Positions 5,636-12,236 of a DNA stretch of 12,539 bases are shown in pieces (the stretch's first letter is position 1; each line of letters begins with the position of its first letter). The notes under the pieces are model-generated. The model was not told the DNA's origin and searched no databases. It worked only from the letters and a program-made list of their open reading frames with translations. A program made the position numbers and the translations under genes. The stretch is taken from NCBI GenBank assembly GCA_016290695.1, contig JAEEUX010000049.1, forward strand, positions 1-12,539, in the 5' to 3' direction. This DNA is from Oscillospiraceae bacterium (GTDB taxonomy: Bacteria; Bacillota; Clostridia; Oscillospirales; Oscillospiraceae).

Positions 5636-6244
5636 TTACCCGTTCTTGTCTGAAACCGCCGCCGTTACCCGCGCTTCGAGATTGAGATAAAACATCACGA
5701 AGAGCACGTCCAGCGCGCCGAAAAAGAAAAAGTTGCGGTTTGAAACCTCTGCCAGCTCGGGAAATGCGGCATAAAGATAGGATTTCAGCCAATCCGCGTT
5801 ATACGGACCAGGCTGCTTGCCTTTTTTCACGAGGTTCCTGATTTCACTGAATTCCTCAGGCACTGCCCCGTCCTTGTTCTGAGCGCCTTTTTTGACTATA
5901 TCGTTGTAAATGGCCTTAACAGTCTGCTCCGAAAGCGGCTGCTTTGCAAGAAGCTCCGGAAGACGCACGGCGAAGCTGTAAACTATGAGGGGATAAACGG
6001 CGTCGTACTTCGATGAACTGAGAGGATAGCAGCTAACCTCGTCAAGCGGAATATGGAAGCCGTCGAGCTTATCGCCGATGCGGGCATTATTAAGGACAAC
6101 CTTGAAAATGTCTTTTACGTCGCAGGTATAGAAGCCGTCCTTAGACATGGCGTATATATACTTTGTGGTGGTAAAGAGCGCCGCTCCGGAGGATATTACG
6201 GCTTCGGAAATTCTCTTTGCCGCGGCGGATTCGTCAATTGGCAC
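5636..6244 (-). CDS. Unrecognised 202-residue protein
   Basis: No family is recognised. The protein begins at GTG 6244, supported by AAGGAGG with an eight-base spacer; that ribosome site lies within a perfect 12-bp palindrome (6246-6257). The N-terminus (residues 1-40) reads as an amphipathic alpha/beta stretch, and there are several Tyr/Leu-rich helices in the middle (AVYPLIVYSFAVRLPELLA, about 82-100). Near the C-terminus a hydrophobic run NFFFFGALDVLFVMFYL (171-187) could be buried or membrane-associated, though a short charged tail follows. No signal peptide, metal motif or nucleotide motif is visible. It has its own sigmaA promoter and no terminator before the next promoter, so readthrough into the NodB-fold/bactofilin genes is possible. 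An envelope link is only a guess from position. Confidence 0.75.
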   Translation of the reverse strand: MPIDESAAAKRISEAVISSGAALFTTTKYIYAMSKDGFYTCDVKDIFKVVLNNARIGDKLDGFHIPLDEVSCYPLSSSKYDAVYPLIVYSFAVRLPELLAKQPLSEQTVKAIYNDIVKKGAQNKDGAVPEEFSEIRNLVKKGKQPGPYNADWLKSYLYAAFPELAEVSNRNFFFFGALDVLFVMFYLNLEARVTAAVSDKNG

Positions 6245-6337
6245 TCAGGAGGCCTCCTTTTATCGTGAAGCGCCCGAAAGACACAAAAAGGGGCGTTTCT
6301 CGCACCGAATAGAAGCGTTTATAAACTTATTCATGTT

Positions 6338-6366
6338 ATTATATAATATATTTTGCAAAATAACAA
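6338..6366 (-). promoter_or_regulatory. sigmaA promoter of the 202-residue gene
   Basis: On the minus strand TTGTTA (6366-6361), 17 bases, then a perfect TATAAT (6343-6338). The predicted leader is about 85 bases long and ends in the palindromic ribosome site. Confidence 0.7.
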
Positions 6367-6543
6367 TAAGAAAGATGTATTTTTTGCCGCAAAAGATTAA
6401 TTTTTCGCTTTTATCTTTTGGATTTCGGGCTTATTTATGGGAATTAAGGATAATTTCGGCTTCTCAGCCTACTTTGCTTACCGCTCCCAAAGCTCCGTTC
6501 TCAGTTTCTGATTCTCAATGCCCAACTATTCGTTTTGTTTCGA

Positions 6544-6572
6544 TTGACCTTTCCGCCTTTTGATGATACACT
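6544..6572 (+). promoter_or_regulatory. Probable promoter of the dehydrogenase gene
   Basis: TTGACC (6544-6549), 17 bases, then TACACT (6567-6572), four of six matching the -10 consensus. The start of transcription would be about 30 bases before the ATG. A TATAAA at 6579-6584 lacks a matching -35. Confidence 0.5.
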
Positions 6573-6610
6573 TCTGCTTATAAAATATTATTTACGAGGT
6601 GTAATCGGAA

Positions 6611-7717
6611 ATGGAAACAAGACCTTACGTTTCGTGGGAGCTTATCGGCGATTTTATGCGCAAAGCCTTCTGCGCGGCGGGAGTTCCGGCGGAGGATGCC
6701 GCTGTATGCGCCGAAATACTCATGGAAAGCGACAGGCGCGGCATCGAATCGCACGGGGTGAACCGCTTCAAGCCCATTTACATAGACCGCATCCGCGCCG
6801 GAATTCTCAGCCCCGTCACAGAGTTTGAGATAGTCCGCGAAACGCCGACCACCGCCGTGGTGGACGGGCATAACGGCATGGGCATGGTCGTCGCGAGCCG
6901 CTGCATGAAGATGGCTATAGAGAAGGCCAAAAAATACGGCATGGGCATGGTTGCCGCCCGCAATTCCACGCATTTCGGCATCGCGGGTTATTACGCAACG
7001 ATGGCTTCCTCCGAGAACATGATAGGTCTTTGCGGCACGAACGCAAGGCCCTCCATCGCGCCGACCTTCGGCGTCGAAAACATGCTCGGCACCAACCCAC
7101 TCACCTTCGCCCTGCCCACCGACGAGCCATTCCCCTTCGTTATCGACTGCGCCACGAGCATCACGCAGCGCGGCAAGATAGAGTATTTTGCTCGCGAGGG
7201 CAAGCCCACTCCCGCCGGAATGGTTATCGGCAGGGACGGCAGCGCCCTGACTGACAGCGATTATATCCTCACCGCGCTCACCACGGGTGAGGCCGCGCTT
7301 GCCCCGCTCGGCGGCATAGGCGACGAGCTCGCCGGATATAAGGGTTACGGCTACGCGACGCTTGTTGAAATTCTCTCCGCCGCGCTCCAGGCCGGAAGTT
7401 ACCTCAAAATGCTCACGGGCATAGGCGAAAACGGCGAAAAGAAGCCCTATCCGCTCGGCCATTTCTTCCTCGCCGTGGACACCGAGGCCTTCATGGGTGC
7501 CGAAAGCTTCAAAAAGACCGCCGGGAACATCCTGCGCGAGCTCCGCGCCAGCCAAAAAGCCCCCGGACAGAGCCGCATTTTCACGGCGGGCGAAAAGGAA
7601 TACGAGGTCTGGCAGGAACGGCGCGACAAGGGCGTTCCTGTGGGCGAAGCCGTCCAAAAGGAGCTTATCTCCGTCCGCGATATGTACTCGCTCGATTTCC
7701 GCTTCCCCTTTGAATGA
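6611..7717 (+). CDS. Ldh2-family malate/L-lactate (or ureidoglycolate-type) dehydrogenase
   Basis: This 368-residue cytosolic oxidoreductase belongs to the Ldh2/MDH2 family, whose members reduce or oxidise 2-hydroxy acids (malate, L-lactate, ureidoglycolate, 2,3-diketo-gulonate) with NAD(P). Family marks seen: DRRGIESHG at 41-49 with His48, a glycine-rich VDGHNGMGMVVA near 84-95, NSTHFGIAGYY around His121 (the catalytic His of the family), GTNARPSIAPTFG and the MLGTNPLTFALP block, and GGIGDELAGYKGYG further on. The length is usual for the family. GAGGTG at 6596-6601 lies nine bases before the ATG. The gene stands alone between its promoter and the next promoter. Which substrate it uses cannot be read from the sequence, because family members with different substrates share these motifs. 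Confidence 0.92.
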   Translation: METRPYVSWELIGDFMRKAFCAAGVPAEDAAVCAEILMESDRRGIESHGVNRFKPIYIDRIRAGILSPVTEFEIVRETPTTAVVDGHNGMGMVVASRCMKMAIEKAKKYGMGMVAARNSTHFGIAGYYATMASSENMIGLCGTNARPSIAPTFGVENMLGTNPLTFALPTDEPFPFVIDCATSITQRGKIEYFAREGKPTPAGMVIGRDGSALTDSDYILTALTTGEAALAPLGGIGDELAGYKGYGYATLVEILSAALQAGSYLKMLTGIGENGEKKPYPLGHFFLAVDTEAFMGAESFKKTAGNILRELRASQKAPGQSRIFTAGEKEYEVWQERRDKGVPVGEAVQKELISVRDMYSLDFRFPFE

Positions 7718-7756
7718 ATATCGGATGAATAATTTATGAATTTTTGCCTTCTGATA

Positions 7757-7783
7757 TTGAAAAACCCAAAAGGCTGCTATAAA
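7757..7783 (+). promoter_or_regulatory. Possible extended -10 promoter of the zinc-ribbon gene
   Basis: TTGAAA (7757-7762) and TATAAA (7778-7783) are 15 bases apart, short of ideal, but the -10 is preceded by TG at 7775-7776, which can compensate. Transcription would begin near 7790, about 50 bases before the ATG. Confidence 0.45.
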
Positions 7784-7839
7784 CTATAGACAACAAGGGC
7801 GATAAAGCCTCGTTTTTTGAATCGCAAGGAGGTCAGAAC

Positions 7840-8271
7840 ATGGCTTATTGTAAAAATTGCGGCGCGCCTCTGGAAGCGGGCTCAAGGTTTTGTACGAACT
7901 GCGGCTTTAACGCCGATTCGGAGGTTCCAGGCGTTCGCAGCACCGACCATACGGCTGAATATGACGCAAACGACATTAAAAGCAACAAAATTTTATCCCT
8001 GTACTGCTATCTCGGGATTCTTATGGTAATTCCTCTCGTGGCGAAGCCCGGTTCCGATTTCATTAAGTTCCACGCCAATCAGGGGCTCGTTCTTCTCACC
8101 TTTGATATATGCCTTGCCATCCTCTGCATTATCCCGATTCTCGGCTGGATAGCTGCCGCAGTGGGCTACATTTTCTCTTTCGTCTGCATTATCATCGGCA
8201 TAGTCAACAGCTGCTCCGGGCGCGCGACAGAGCTTCCGTTTATCGGCCGGTTTAATATAATTAACAGATAA
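7840..8271 (+). CDS. Zinc-ribbon membrane protein, DUF4870-like
   Basis: This 143-residue protein starts with a compact zinc ribbon: Cys4, Cys7, Cys18 and Cys21 in the pattern CxxC...CxxCG. A polar linker (25-47) leads to a C-terminal membrane part with about three hydrophobic segments: LYCYLGILMVIPLVA (54-68), LVLLTFDICLAILCIIPIL (83-101) and WIAAAVGYIFSFVCIIIGIV (103-122). The FIKFHANQGLVL motif before the second segment is typical of the DUF4870/Tic20-like family of small membrane proteins, whose function is not established. AAGGAGG at 7826-7832, seven bases upstream, supports the start. It has its own possible promoter and a strong terminator, so it is probably monocistronic. Confidence 0.88.
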   Translation: MAYCKNCGAPLEAGSRFCTNCGFNADSEVPGVRSTDHTAEYDANDIKSNKILSLYCYLGILMVIPLVAKPGSDFIKFHANQGLVLLTFDICLAILCIIPILGWIAAAVGYIFSFVCIIIGIVNSCSGRATELPFIGRFNIINR

Positions 8272-8287
8272 CAGCATTAATCGAGCG

Positions 8288-8319
8288 GCCCGGGCGCGTA
8301 TTTGCGTCCGGGCTTTTTT
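8288..8319 (+). terminator. Strong intrinsic terminator after the zinc-ribbon gene
   Basis: A 10-bp GC-rich stem (8288-8297 with 8304-8313, one G-U pair) with a six-base loop is followed by six T (8314-8319). It separates this gene from cysK 35 bases downstream. No convincing cysK promoter is visible in that gap, so cysK may start from a promoter overlapping the terminator or rely on readthrough. Confidence 0.9.
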
Positions 8320-8354
8320 GTGATTAAACTATCTAATTCTAAGGAGTATGCATT

Positions 8355-9284
8355 ATGAAAGTATATAATTCCGCAGAGGAGCTTATCGGCTCCACGCCGT
8401 TGCTGCGCGTGACCCGTTTTGCGAAGGCCCACGGCGTTAAGGCCGAAATACTGGCTAAGCTTGAAAGCCGAAACCCCGCAGGCTCGGCAAAGGACCGCGT
8501 CGCGCTCGAAATGATAAACGACGCCGAGGAAAAGGGTCTCCTGAAACCCGGCTCCGTCATCATCGAGCCCACCTCCGGGAACACCGGCATCGGTCTTGCC
8601 GCCATAGCTGCGCTGAGAGGCTACAAAACGATAATCGTCATGCCCGACTCCATGTCTGAGGAACGCAGAAAGCTCATGAGAGCCTTCGGCGCAGAGTTGG
8701 TGCTCACTCCGGGTAAGGACGGCATGAGCGGCTCCATCAAAAAGGCGGAGGAGCTTTTGCGTTCTACGCCCGGCAGCTTTTGCCCCGGGCAATTCGTAAA
8801 CCCAGCTAACGCCGCCGCTCACAGGAAGACGACGGGCCCCGAGATTTGGCGCGATACCGACGGAAAGGTGGATATTTTCGTCGCGGGCGTCGGCACGGGC
8901 GGCACGCTGACGGGCGCAGGCGAATACCTTAAAAGCATGAACCCGCAGCTCAGGGTCGTCGCCGTCGAGCCCGCCTCCTCCCCCATGCTCTCCGAGGGTC
9001 GTTCCGGCGCGCACGCCATTCAGGGCATAGGCGCAAACTTCATTCCCGAGGTTCTGAACCGCGATATCTACGACGAGGTAATGCCCGTCAGGGACGAGGA
9101 CGCGCTCAGAGTCGGAGGAGAATTCGGAAAGCTTGAAGGCGTACTTATCGGCATTTCCTCCGGCGCCGCTCTTTGGGCTGCTGCGGAGCTTGGAAAGCGC
9201 CCCGAGAACGCCGGCAAAACCATCGTCGCCCTTCTTCCCGATTCCGGTGAACGCTATCTTTCCTCCGCGATGTACGATTTTTGA
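8355..9284 (+). CDS. cysK: Cysteine synthase (O-acetylserine sulfhydrylase)
   Basis: This 309-residue PLP enzyme makes L-cysteine from O-acetylserine and sulfide in the cytosol. Seen directly: NPAGSAKDR with the PLP lysine Lys46, the substrate-binding TSGNTG loop at 73-78, QFVNPANAAAH at 146-156, the phosphate-binding GTGGT loop at 180-184 and the late PDSGERYLS with Ser297 near the pyridine nitrogen. The length is that of CysK, with no CBS regulatory domain. The lysine motif reads PAGSAKD rather than the more common PGGSVKD, a conservative change. AAGGAG at 8341-8346, eight bases upstream, fixes the start. No cysE or sulfur-transport gene adjoins it. CysM or a related beta-replacing enzyme is possible but less likely given the motif set. 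Confidence 0.93.
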   Translation: MKVYNSAEELIGSTPLLRVTRFAKAHGVKAEILAKLESRNPAGSAKDRVALEMINDAEEKGLLKPGSVIIEPTSGNTGIGLAAIAALRGYKTIIVMPDSMSEERRKLMRAFGAELVLTPGKDGMSGSIKKAEELLRSTPGSFCPGQFVNPANAAAHRKTTGPEIWRDTDGKVDIFVAGVGTGGTLTGAGEYLKSMNPQLRVVAVEPASSPMLSEGRSGAHAIQGIGANFIPEVLNRDIYDEVMPVRDEDALRVGGEFGKLEGVLIGISSGAALWAAAELGKRPENAGKTIVALLPDSGERYLSSAMYDF

Positions 9285-9342
9285 AACATCATAGTGTAAA
9301 TTGCATCAGCTTTACTCCCATATCCTTTTAACTGTGAATAAT

Positions 9343-9401
9343 AACCGCGCATGACAAGCAATACTGGTTTACAGTTCTTGCATCCGTCATGCGCGGTTTT
9401 T
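9343..9401 (+). terminator. Long-hairpin terminator after cysK
   Basis: A perfect 13-bp stem (9343-9355 with 9386-9398, core CCGCGCATGAC) encloses a 30-base apical part that can refold (CAAG/CTTG at 9355-9358/9377-9380 and ACTG/CAGT at 9363-9366/9372-9375). It is followed by TTTTTGTTTT. The hairpin is unusually long for a plain terminator. On the opposite strand the T-run is poor, so it serves mainly cysK. Confidence 0.8.
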
Positions 9402-9426
9402 GTTTTATTTGTTCAGTCTGTTTCTA

Positions 9427-10041
9427 TTATTTTGAAAGCTCTGAGGCAGCCTTCTCTGCAAGGCCCATAAGCTTATCGTGTTCCTCCAGATTTTCGCGGT
9501 TCACCGCGTCAAGAAACTGCTGCGAATAGCTTGAATACTGAGGGTCCTCCGCGCTGAGCATCTTTACAGGCGAATCATGAAGAGCAGCATAAAGGCCCGT
9601 TTCGCCCTTCACCGGCATCGCATCCTCAAAAAAGCCGAGCTGCGAGTATTTCTCTTTCACCGCGTCGTCGAGCAGGAAAATAATGCAATCCTGGTTCTCG
9701 AGATAGCCGTAAGCGGGCTCGCCCACATCGCCGGCAGCGGAGTTAACGAGCTCAACGTCAACTCTGTGGTTCCGCCCCGTTTCGGGCAGTTTATCCTCAA
9801 GCAGGCGGATGAGAGCCTTTTCGCGCGCAGGATCCGGCGCCTCGGAGCTGAGGTAAACCACTCTCCAGTCGTATTTAACCTCAGAAACCGCGCCAACGAT
9901 GAACATCACGACTAGCGCCGCGGCAAATACCGCAGCTATGAAATACCATTTATAATGAAACCAGAAAACGTTCGCCAGCCAGTCCTCGAGCTGCTCGGCC
10001 CGGGATTTGGCAAATATAGGATTATCCTGTTTGTTATCCAC
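9427..10041 (-). CDS. Single-pass membrane protein of unknown function
   Basis: I do not recognise the family. The 204-residue protein starts at GTG 10041, supported by GGAGGG seven bases upstream. Residues 1-32 are cytoplasmic with the aromatic motif FWFHYKWYF (26-34) at the membrane edge, residues 33-54 are one membrane helix, and the rest is outside. The outer part alternates predicted strands and helices: DWRVVYLSSEAPDPAREKAL, RVDVELVN and QDCIIFLLDD, suggesting a compact alpha/beta domain. No catalytic motif is seen. It has its own promoter and is transcribed away from the ABC operon, sharing the 10042-10190 control region. That divergent layout hints at a functional link with the exporter, but nothing in the protein proves it. 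Confidence 0.75.
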   Translation of the reverse strand: MDNKQDNPIFAKSRAEQLEDWLANVFWFHYKWYFIAAVFAAALVVMFIVGAVSEVKYDWRVVYLSSEAPDPAREKALIRLLEDKLPETGRNHRVDVELVNSAAGDVGEPAYGYLENQDCIIFLLDDAVKEKYSQLGFFEDAMPVKGETGLYAALHDSPVKMLSAEDPQYSSYSQQFLDAVNRENLEEHDKLMGLAEKAASELSK

Positions 10042-10074
10042 AGTTTATCCCTCCAAGGCAAGAATTCTGCATTT

Positions 10075-10103
10075 AGTTTAACATAGGTATTCACCCGCGT
10101 CAA
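10075..10103 (-). promoter_or_regulatory. sigmaA promoter of the membrane-protein gene, extended -10
   Basis: On the minus strand TTGACG (10103-10098), 17 bases, then TAAACT (10080-10075) preceded by TG. Its -35 falls within the dyad at 10093-10120. Confidence 0.78.
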
Positions 10104-10120
10104 TTATTGATTGAACGGGT
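10093..10120. promoter_or_regulatory. Possible operator dyad between divergent promoters
   Basis: ACCCG (10093-10097) and TCAAT (10100-10104) pair with ATTGA (10110-10114) and CGGGT (10116-10120), giving an interrupted 28-base dyad. It covers the -35 of the minus-strand promoter and lies about 40 bases from the plus-strand -35, a usual place for a repressor. No regulator is identified. Confidence 0.4.
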
Positions 10121-10161
10121 ATTAAGCGCCATTTGTTTATAAAAAATATACAATCTATCAG

Positions 10162-10190
10162 TTGTATTGTAGTGCAAAAGATGTTATAAT
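10162..10190 (+). promoter_or_regulatory. sigmaA promoter of the ABC operon, extended -10
   Basis: A weak -35 TTGTAT (10162-10167), 17 bases, then a perfect TATAAT (10185-10190) preceded by TG at 10182-10183. Transcription would begin around 10197, about 230 bases before the ATPase start. Confidence 0.75.
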
Positions 10191-10194
10191 AACC

Positions 10195-10427
10195 GCAATG
10201 CGATTATTAACCGCATTGTGCCGCTCACACGGCACAGCGATATTTTCAGGGTCGTGCCGTTCACGCGGCACATGGGCAGCATTTACTGCCGCCCGATCAA
10301 TGTCCGCAGAGAGCACGTTTTTCCGAGCAAACAGCATCACCCGATCAGTGCGGCAGGCCCGCCGCCGCTGCTTCACGCGGACAATCCGCATTGCCGCACG
10401 GCAATGCTTCAGGAGGGAAACAAGAGG
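10195..10427 (+). promoter_or_regulatory. Structured 5' leader of the ABC operon, candidate cis-regulatory RNA
   Basis: The leader contains a run of hairpins: 10196-10202/10212-10218 (7 bp), 10217-10223/10230-10236 (7 bp, loop CTCACA), 10254-10259/10266-10271 (6 bp, loop TTCACG), 10275-10279/10286-10290 (5 bp, loop CATTTA), 10377-10381/10385-10389 (5 bp) and 10388-10395/10400-10407 (8 bp, loop GCAC), the last ending three bases before the AGGAGG ribosome site. The first and last hairpins share GCAATGC and GCATTG sequences, so they could swap partners. No T-run is present, which favours translational rather than terminator control. I do not recognise a known riboswitch. Pairings were found by eye. 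Confidence 0.5.
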
Positions 10428-11516
10428 ATGATAGAAGTATCGAGTCTGACCAAAACCTATGGCAAAAAGCGAGGCATCGACAGGCTCACCTTTACCGTAA
10501 ACGATGGTGAGATCGTCGGATTTCTCGGCCCGAACGGAGCCGGTAAATCCACAACGATGAATATAATCACAGGGTATCTTTCGGCTAATTCCGGCGCGGC
10601 TCGTATCGCGGGAATAGACGTTCTTGAGGACCCTGTGGCAGCCAAGCGCAAAATCGGCTATCTCCCGGAGCAGCCGCCGCTTTACCTCGACATGACCGTT
10701 GAGGAATACCTTAATTTTATTTTTGACATCAAGGCGGGCAAGGAATTCAGCCGACGCGCCCATCTCGGCGAAATATGCGAGATGGTCGGCCTCAAGGACC
10801 ATTATAAGCGCCTTATCCGCAATCTTTCAAAGGGCTATAAGCAGCGCGTGGGTCTGGCTCAGGCCCTCGTCGGCAACCCCGACGTCCTTATTCTCGACGA
10901 GCCGACCGTCGGTCTCGACCCGAAGCAGATAATCGAGATCAGGAACGTCATCAAGTCTCTCGGCAAGGACAGGACGATTATCCTTTCCACGCACATTCTG
11001 CAGGAGGTCTCCGCTATATGTGAGCGCGTCCTCGTCATCAATAACGGCCAGATAGTCGCCGACGATAAGCCGGACAACCTCTCCGCCATGATAACCGGGG
11101 ACAGGAAGCTTATCGTCCGCGTCGCCGGGCCGAAGGACAGCGTGCGCCACGTACTCCGCTCCGTCGACGGCATCCAGTTCGCCGACGCGACGGTTCAGGC
11201 CGAAAAGGGCGCATACGACTTCCTTGTGGAAGCAAAGCCCAATATTGACATCAGGAAGCCGATGTTCATGGCGCTGGCCAAGGCCGGTTACCCCATTCTC
11301 CAGCTCAAATCCATGGATCTCTCGCTTGAGGATATTTTCATCAAGCTTACCGAGGACAGCAAAAAGCCCCGCCTGTCTCCGAAGAGCGCGGTCCGCCCGG
11401 CGGCAAAGGATGTCTCCGCGGACAAGCCCGAGCAGACTCAGGAGGATTTTCCGGCGCTGAACGTAAACCTCAGCTCCGGTGAATTCGACGCGGAAGACAA
11501 GGAGGACAATGAATAA
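10428..11516 (+). CDS. ABC transporter ATP-binding protein (GldA/ABC-2 exporter type)
   Basis: This 362-residue ATPase powers the ABC-2 exporter formed with the next genes. Seen: Walker A GPNGAGKST at 34-42, YLPEQPPLYLDMTVEEYL (78-95) typical of GldA-like ATPases, signature LSKGYKQ at 133-139, Walker B VLILDE at 153-158 followed by the D-loop, and the switch His189 in STHIL. Residues 230-310 form the C-terminal domain usual in this subgroup, and 311-362 are an extra charged, probably disordered tail. ATG 10428 is chosen because the ABC fold starts at MIEVSSLTKTYG and AGGAGG at 10411-10416 lies 11 bases upstream. An in-frame GTG at 10218 would add 70 unrelated residues encoded by the hairpin leader. 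The stop overlaps the permease start by one base. Confidence 0.93.
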   Translation: MIEVSSLTKTYGKKRGIDRLTFTVNDGEIVGFLGPNGAGKSTTMNIITGYLSANSGAARIAGIDVLEDPVAAKRKIGYLPEQPPLYLDMTVEEYLNFIFDIKAGKEFSRRAHLGEICEMVGLKDHYKRLIRNLSKGYKQRVGLAQALVGNPDVLILDEPTVGLDPKQIIEIRNVIKSLGKDRTIILSTHILQEVSAICERVLVINNGQIVADDKPDNLSAMITGDRKLIVRVAGPKDSVRHVLRSVDGIQFADATVQAEKGAYDFLVEAKPNIDIRKPMFMALAKAGYPILQLKSMDLSLEDIFIKLTEDSKKPRLSPKSAVRPAAKDVSADKPEQTQEDFPALNVNLSSGEFDAEDKEDNE

Positions 11517-12220
11517 TGGCAGCCATTTACAAAAGAGATCTGAGAGCGTACTTCACTTCCCCTCTCGGATACGTTTTCATAGCGGCGTTTCTCATAGTTA
11601 TGAACTCCGTTTTCTTCGTTACCAATCTCCTTACGGGCAGGAATTCCATTGCCTCCGTCTACACGGTAACGCTCTACATACTTATTGTCATAGTCCCCGT
11701 GCTGACTATGCGTACCTTCAGCGAGGACTATAAGCAGAAAACCGACCAGCTCCTGCTCACTGCCCCCGTCAAGGCTTCGGGCATAGTGCTTGGCAAGTTT
11801 TTCGCCGCGTACACCGTTTATTTTATCGCGCTTCTTTTCACGATAATCTACGTTATCATCGTTTCCGCCGTCGGAGACGTTAACATGGCCTCAATAATCG
11901 GCAACTACATTGCTCTTCTCGGCGTAGCGACGGTTTATATCTCCATCGGCATATTCATTTCCTCTCTTACGGAAAATCAGCTTGTCGCCTGCATTGCAAC
12001 GCTTGGCATATTCATCGCACTCTTCATCCTTGATTACGCTTACGGCCTTGTAAACGTCGGCTGGATAAAGACCGTTCTCTACTGGCTGAGTATTTTCCGC
12101 AGATACAACACGTTCTTTCTCGGAGTCTTCTCCGTGGCTGACTTTTTCTATTATATAAGCATTTCGGCTGTTTTCGTTTTCCTGACGGTTCGCGTTCTGG
12201 AAAAGAAGCGCTGGAGCTGA
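11516..12220 (+). CDS. ABC-2 type permease (GldF-like)
   Basis: This 234-residue inner-membrane protein has about six helices (roughly 17-39, 47-64, 95-117, 127-150, 155-175 and 207-228). After the second helix the cytoplasmic motif TFSEDYKQKTDQLLLTAPV (67-85) matches the coupling-helix region of GldF/NosY-like ABC-2 permeases. It pairs with the upstream ATPase: TAATG one-base overlap, with AAGGAGG at 11499-11505 inside the ATPase gene. Together with the GldG-like gene it forms an exporter whose cargo is unknown in clostridia. In Bacteroidota the Gld version is tied to gliding, but that role should not be carried over here because no other gliding gene is present. The length is normal for the family. 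Confidence 0.9.
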   Translation: MAAIYKRDLRAYFTSPLGYVFIAAFLIVMNSVFFVTNLLTGRNSIASVYTVTLYILIVIVPVLTMRTFSEDYKQKTDQLLLTAPVKASGIVLGKFFAAYTVYFIALLFTIIYVIIVSAVGDVNMASIIGNYIALLGVATVYISIGIFISSLTENQLVACIATLGIFIALFILDYAYGLVNVGWIKTVLYWLSIFRRYNTFFLGVFSVADFFYYISISAVFVFLTVRVLEKKRWS

Positions 12221-12236
12221 TGGAGGGGACAAGAAG

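Larger units (their letters stand above)
6245..6610. other. Intergenic region between divergent genes, no gene seen
   Basis: This 366-base AT-rich stretch separates the minus-strand 202-residue gene from the plus-strand dehydrogenase. It holds one promoter for each gene (6338-6366 minus, 6544-6572 plus), a 12-bp palindrome AGGAGGCCTCCT at 6246-6257 and a loose CGCCC/GGGCG dyad near 6270-6296. Short open frames here lack ribosome sites. Nothing else is seen. Confidence 0.6.

Noticed and set aside
6578..7657. 359-residue minus-strand open frame
   Set aside because: It is the complement of the clearly identified Ldh2-family gene; long antisense frames arise from its GC-rich third positions.
8277..9014. 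245-residue minus-strand open frame
   Set aside because: It is antisense to cysK, lacks its own ribosome site, and its protein matches nothing recognisable.
10218..10271. Possible CRISPR array (two similar palindromic 18-base units 36 bases apart)
   Set aside because: Only two units, short and with mismatches, no further repeats of the same unit and no cas genes in the window.
10218..10427. 70-residue N-terminal extension of the ABC ATPase from GTG 10218
   Set aside because: The added residues merely translate the hairpin repeats, no ribosome site precedes the GTG, and the ABC fold starts at ATG 10428 behind AGGAGG.
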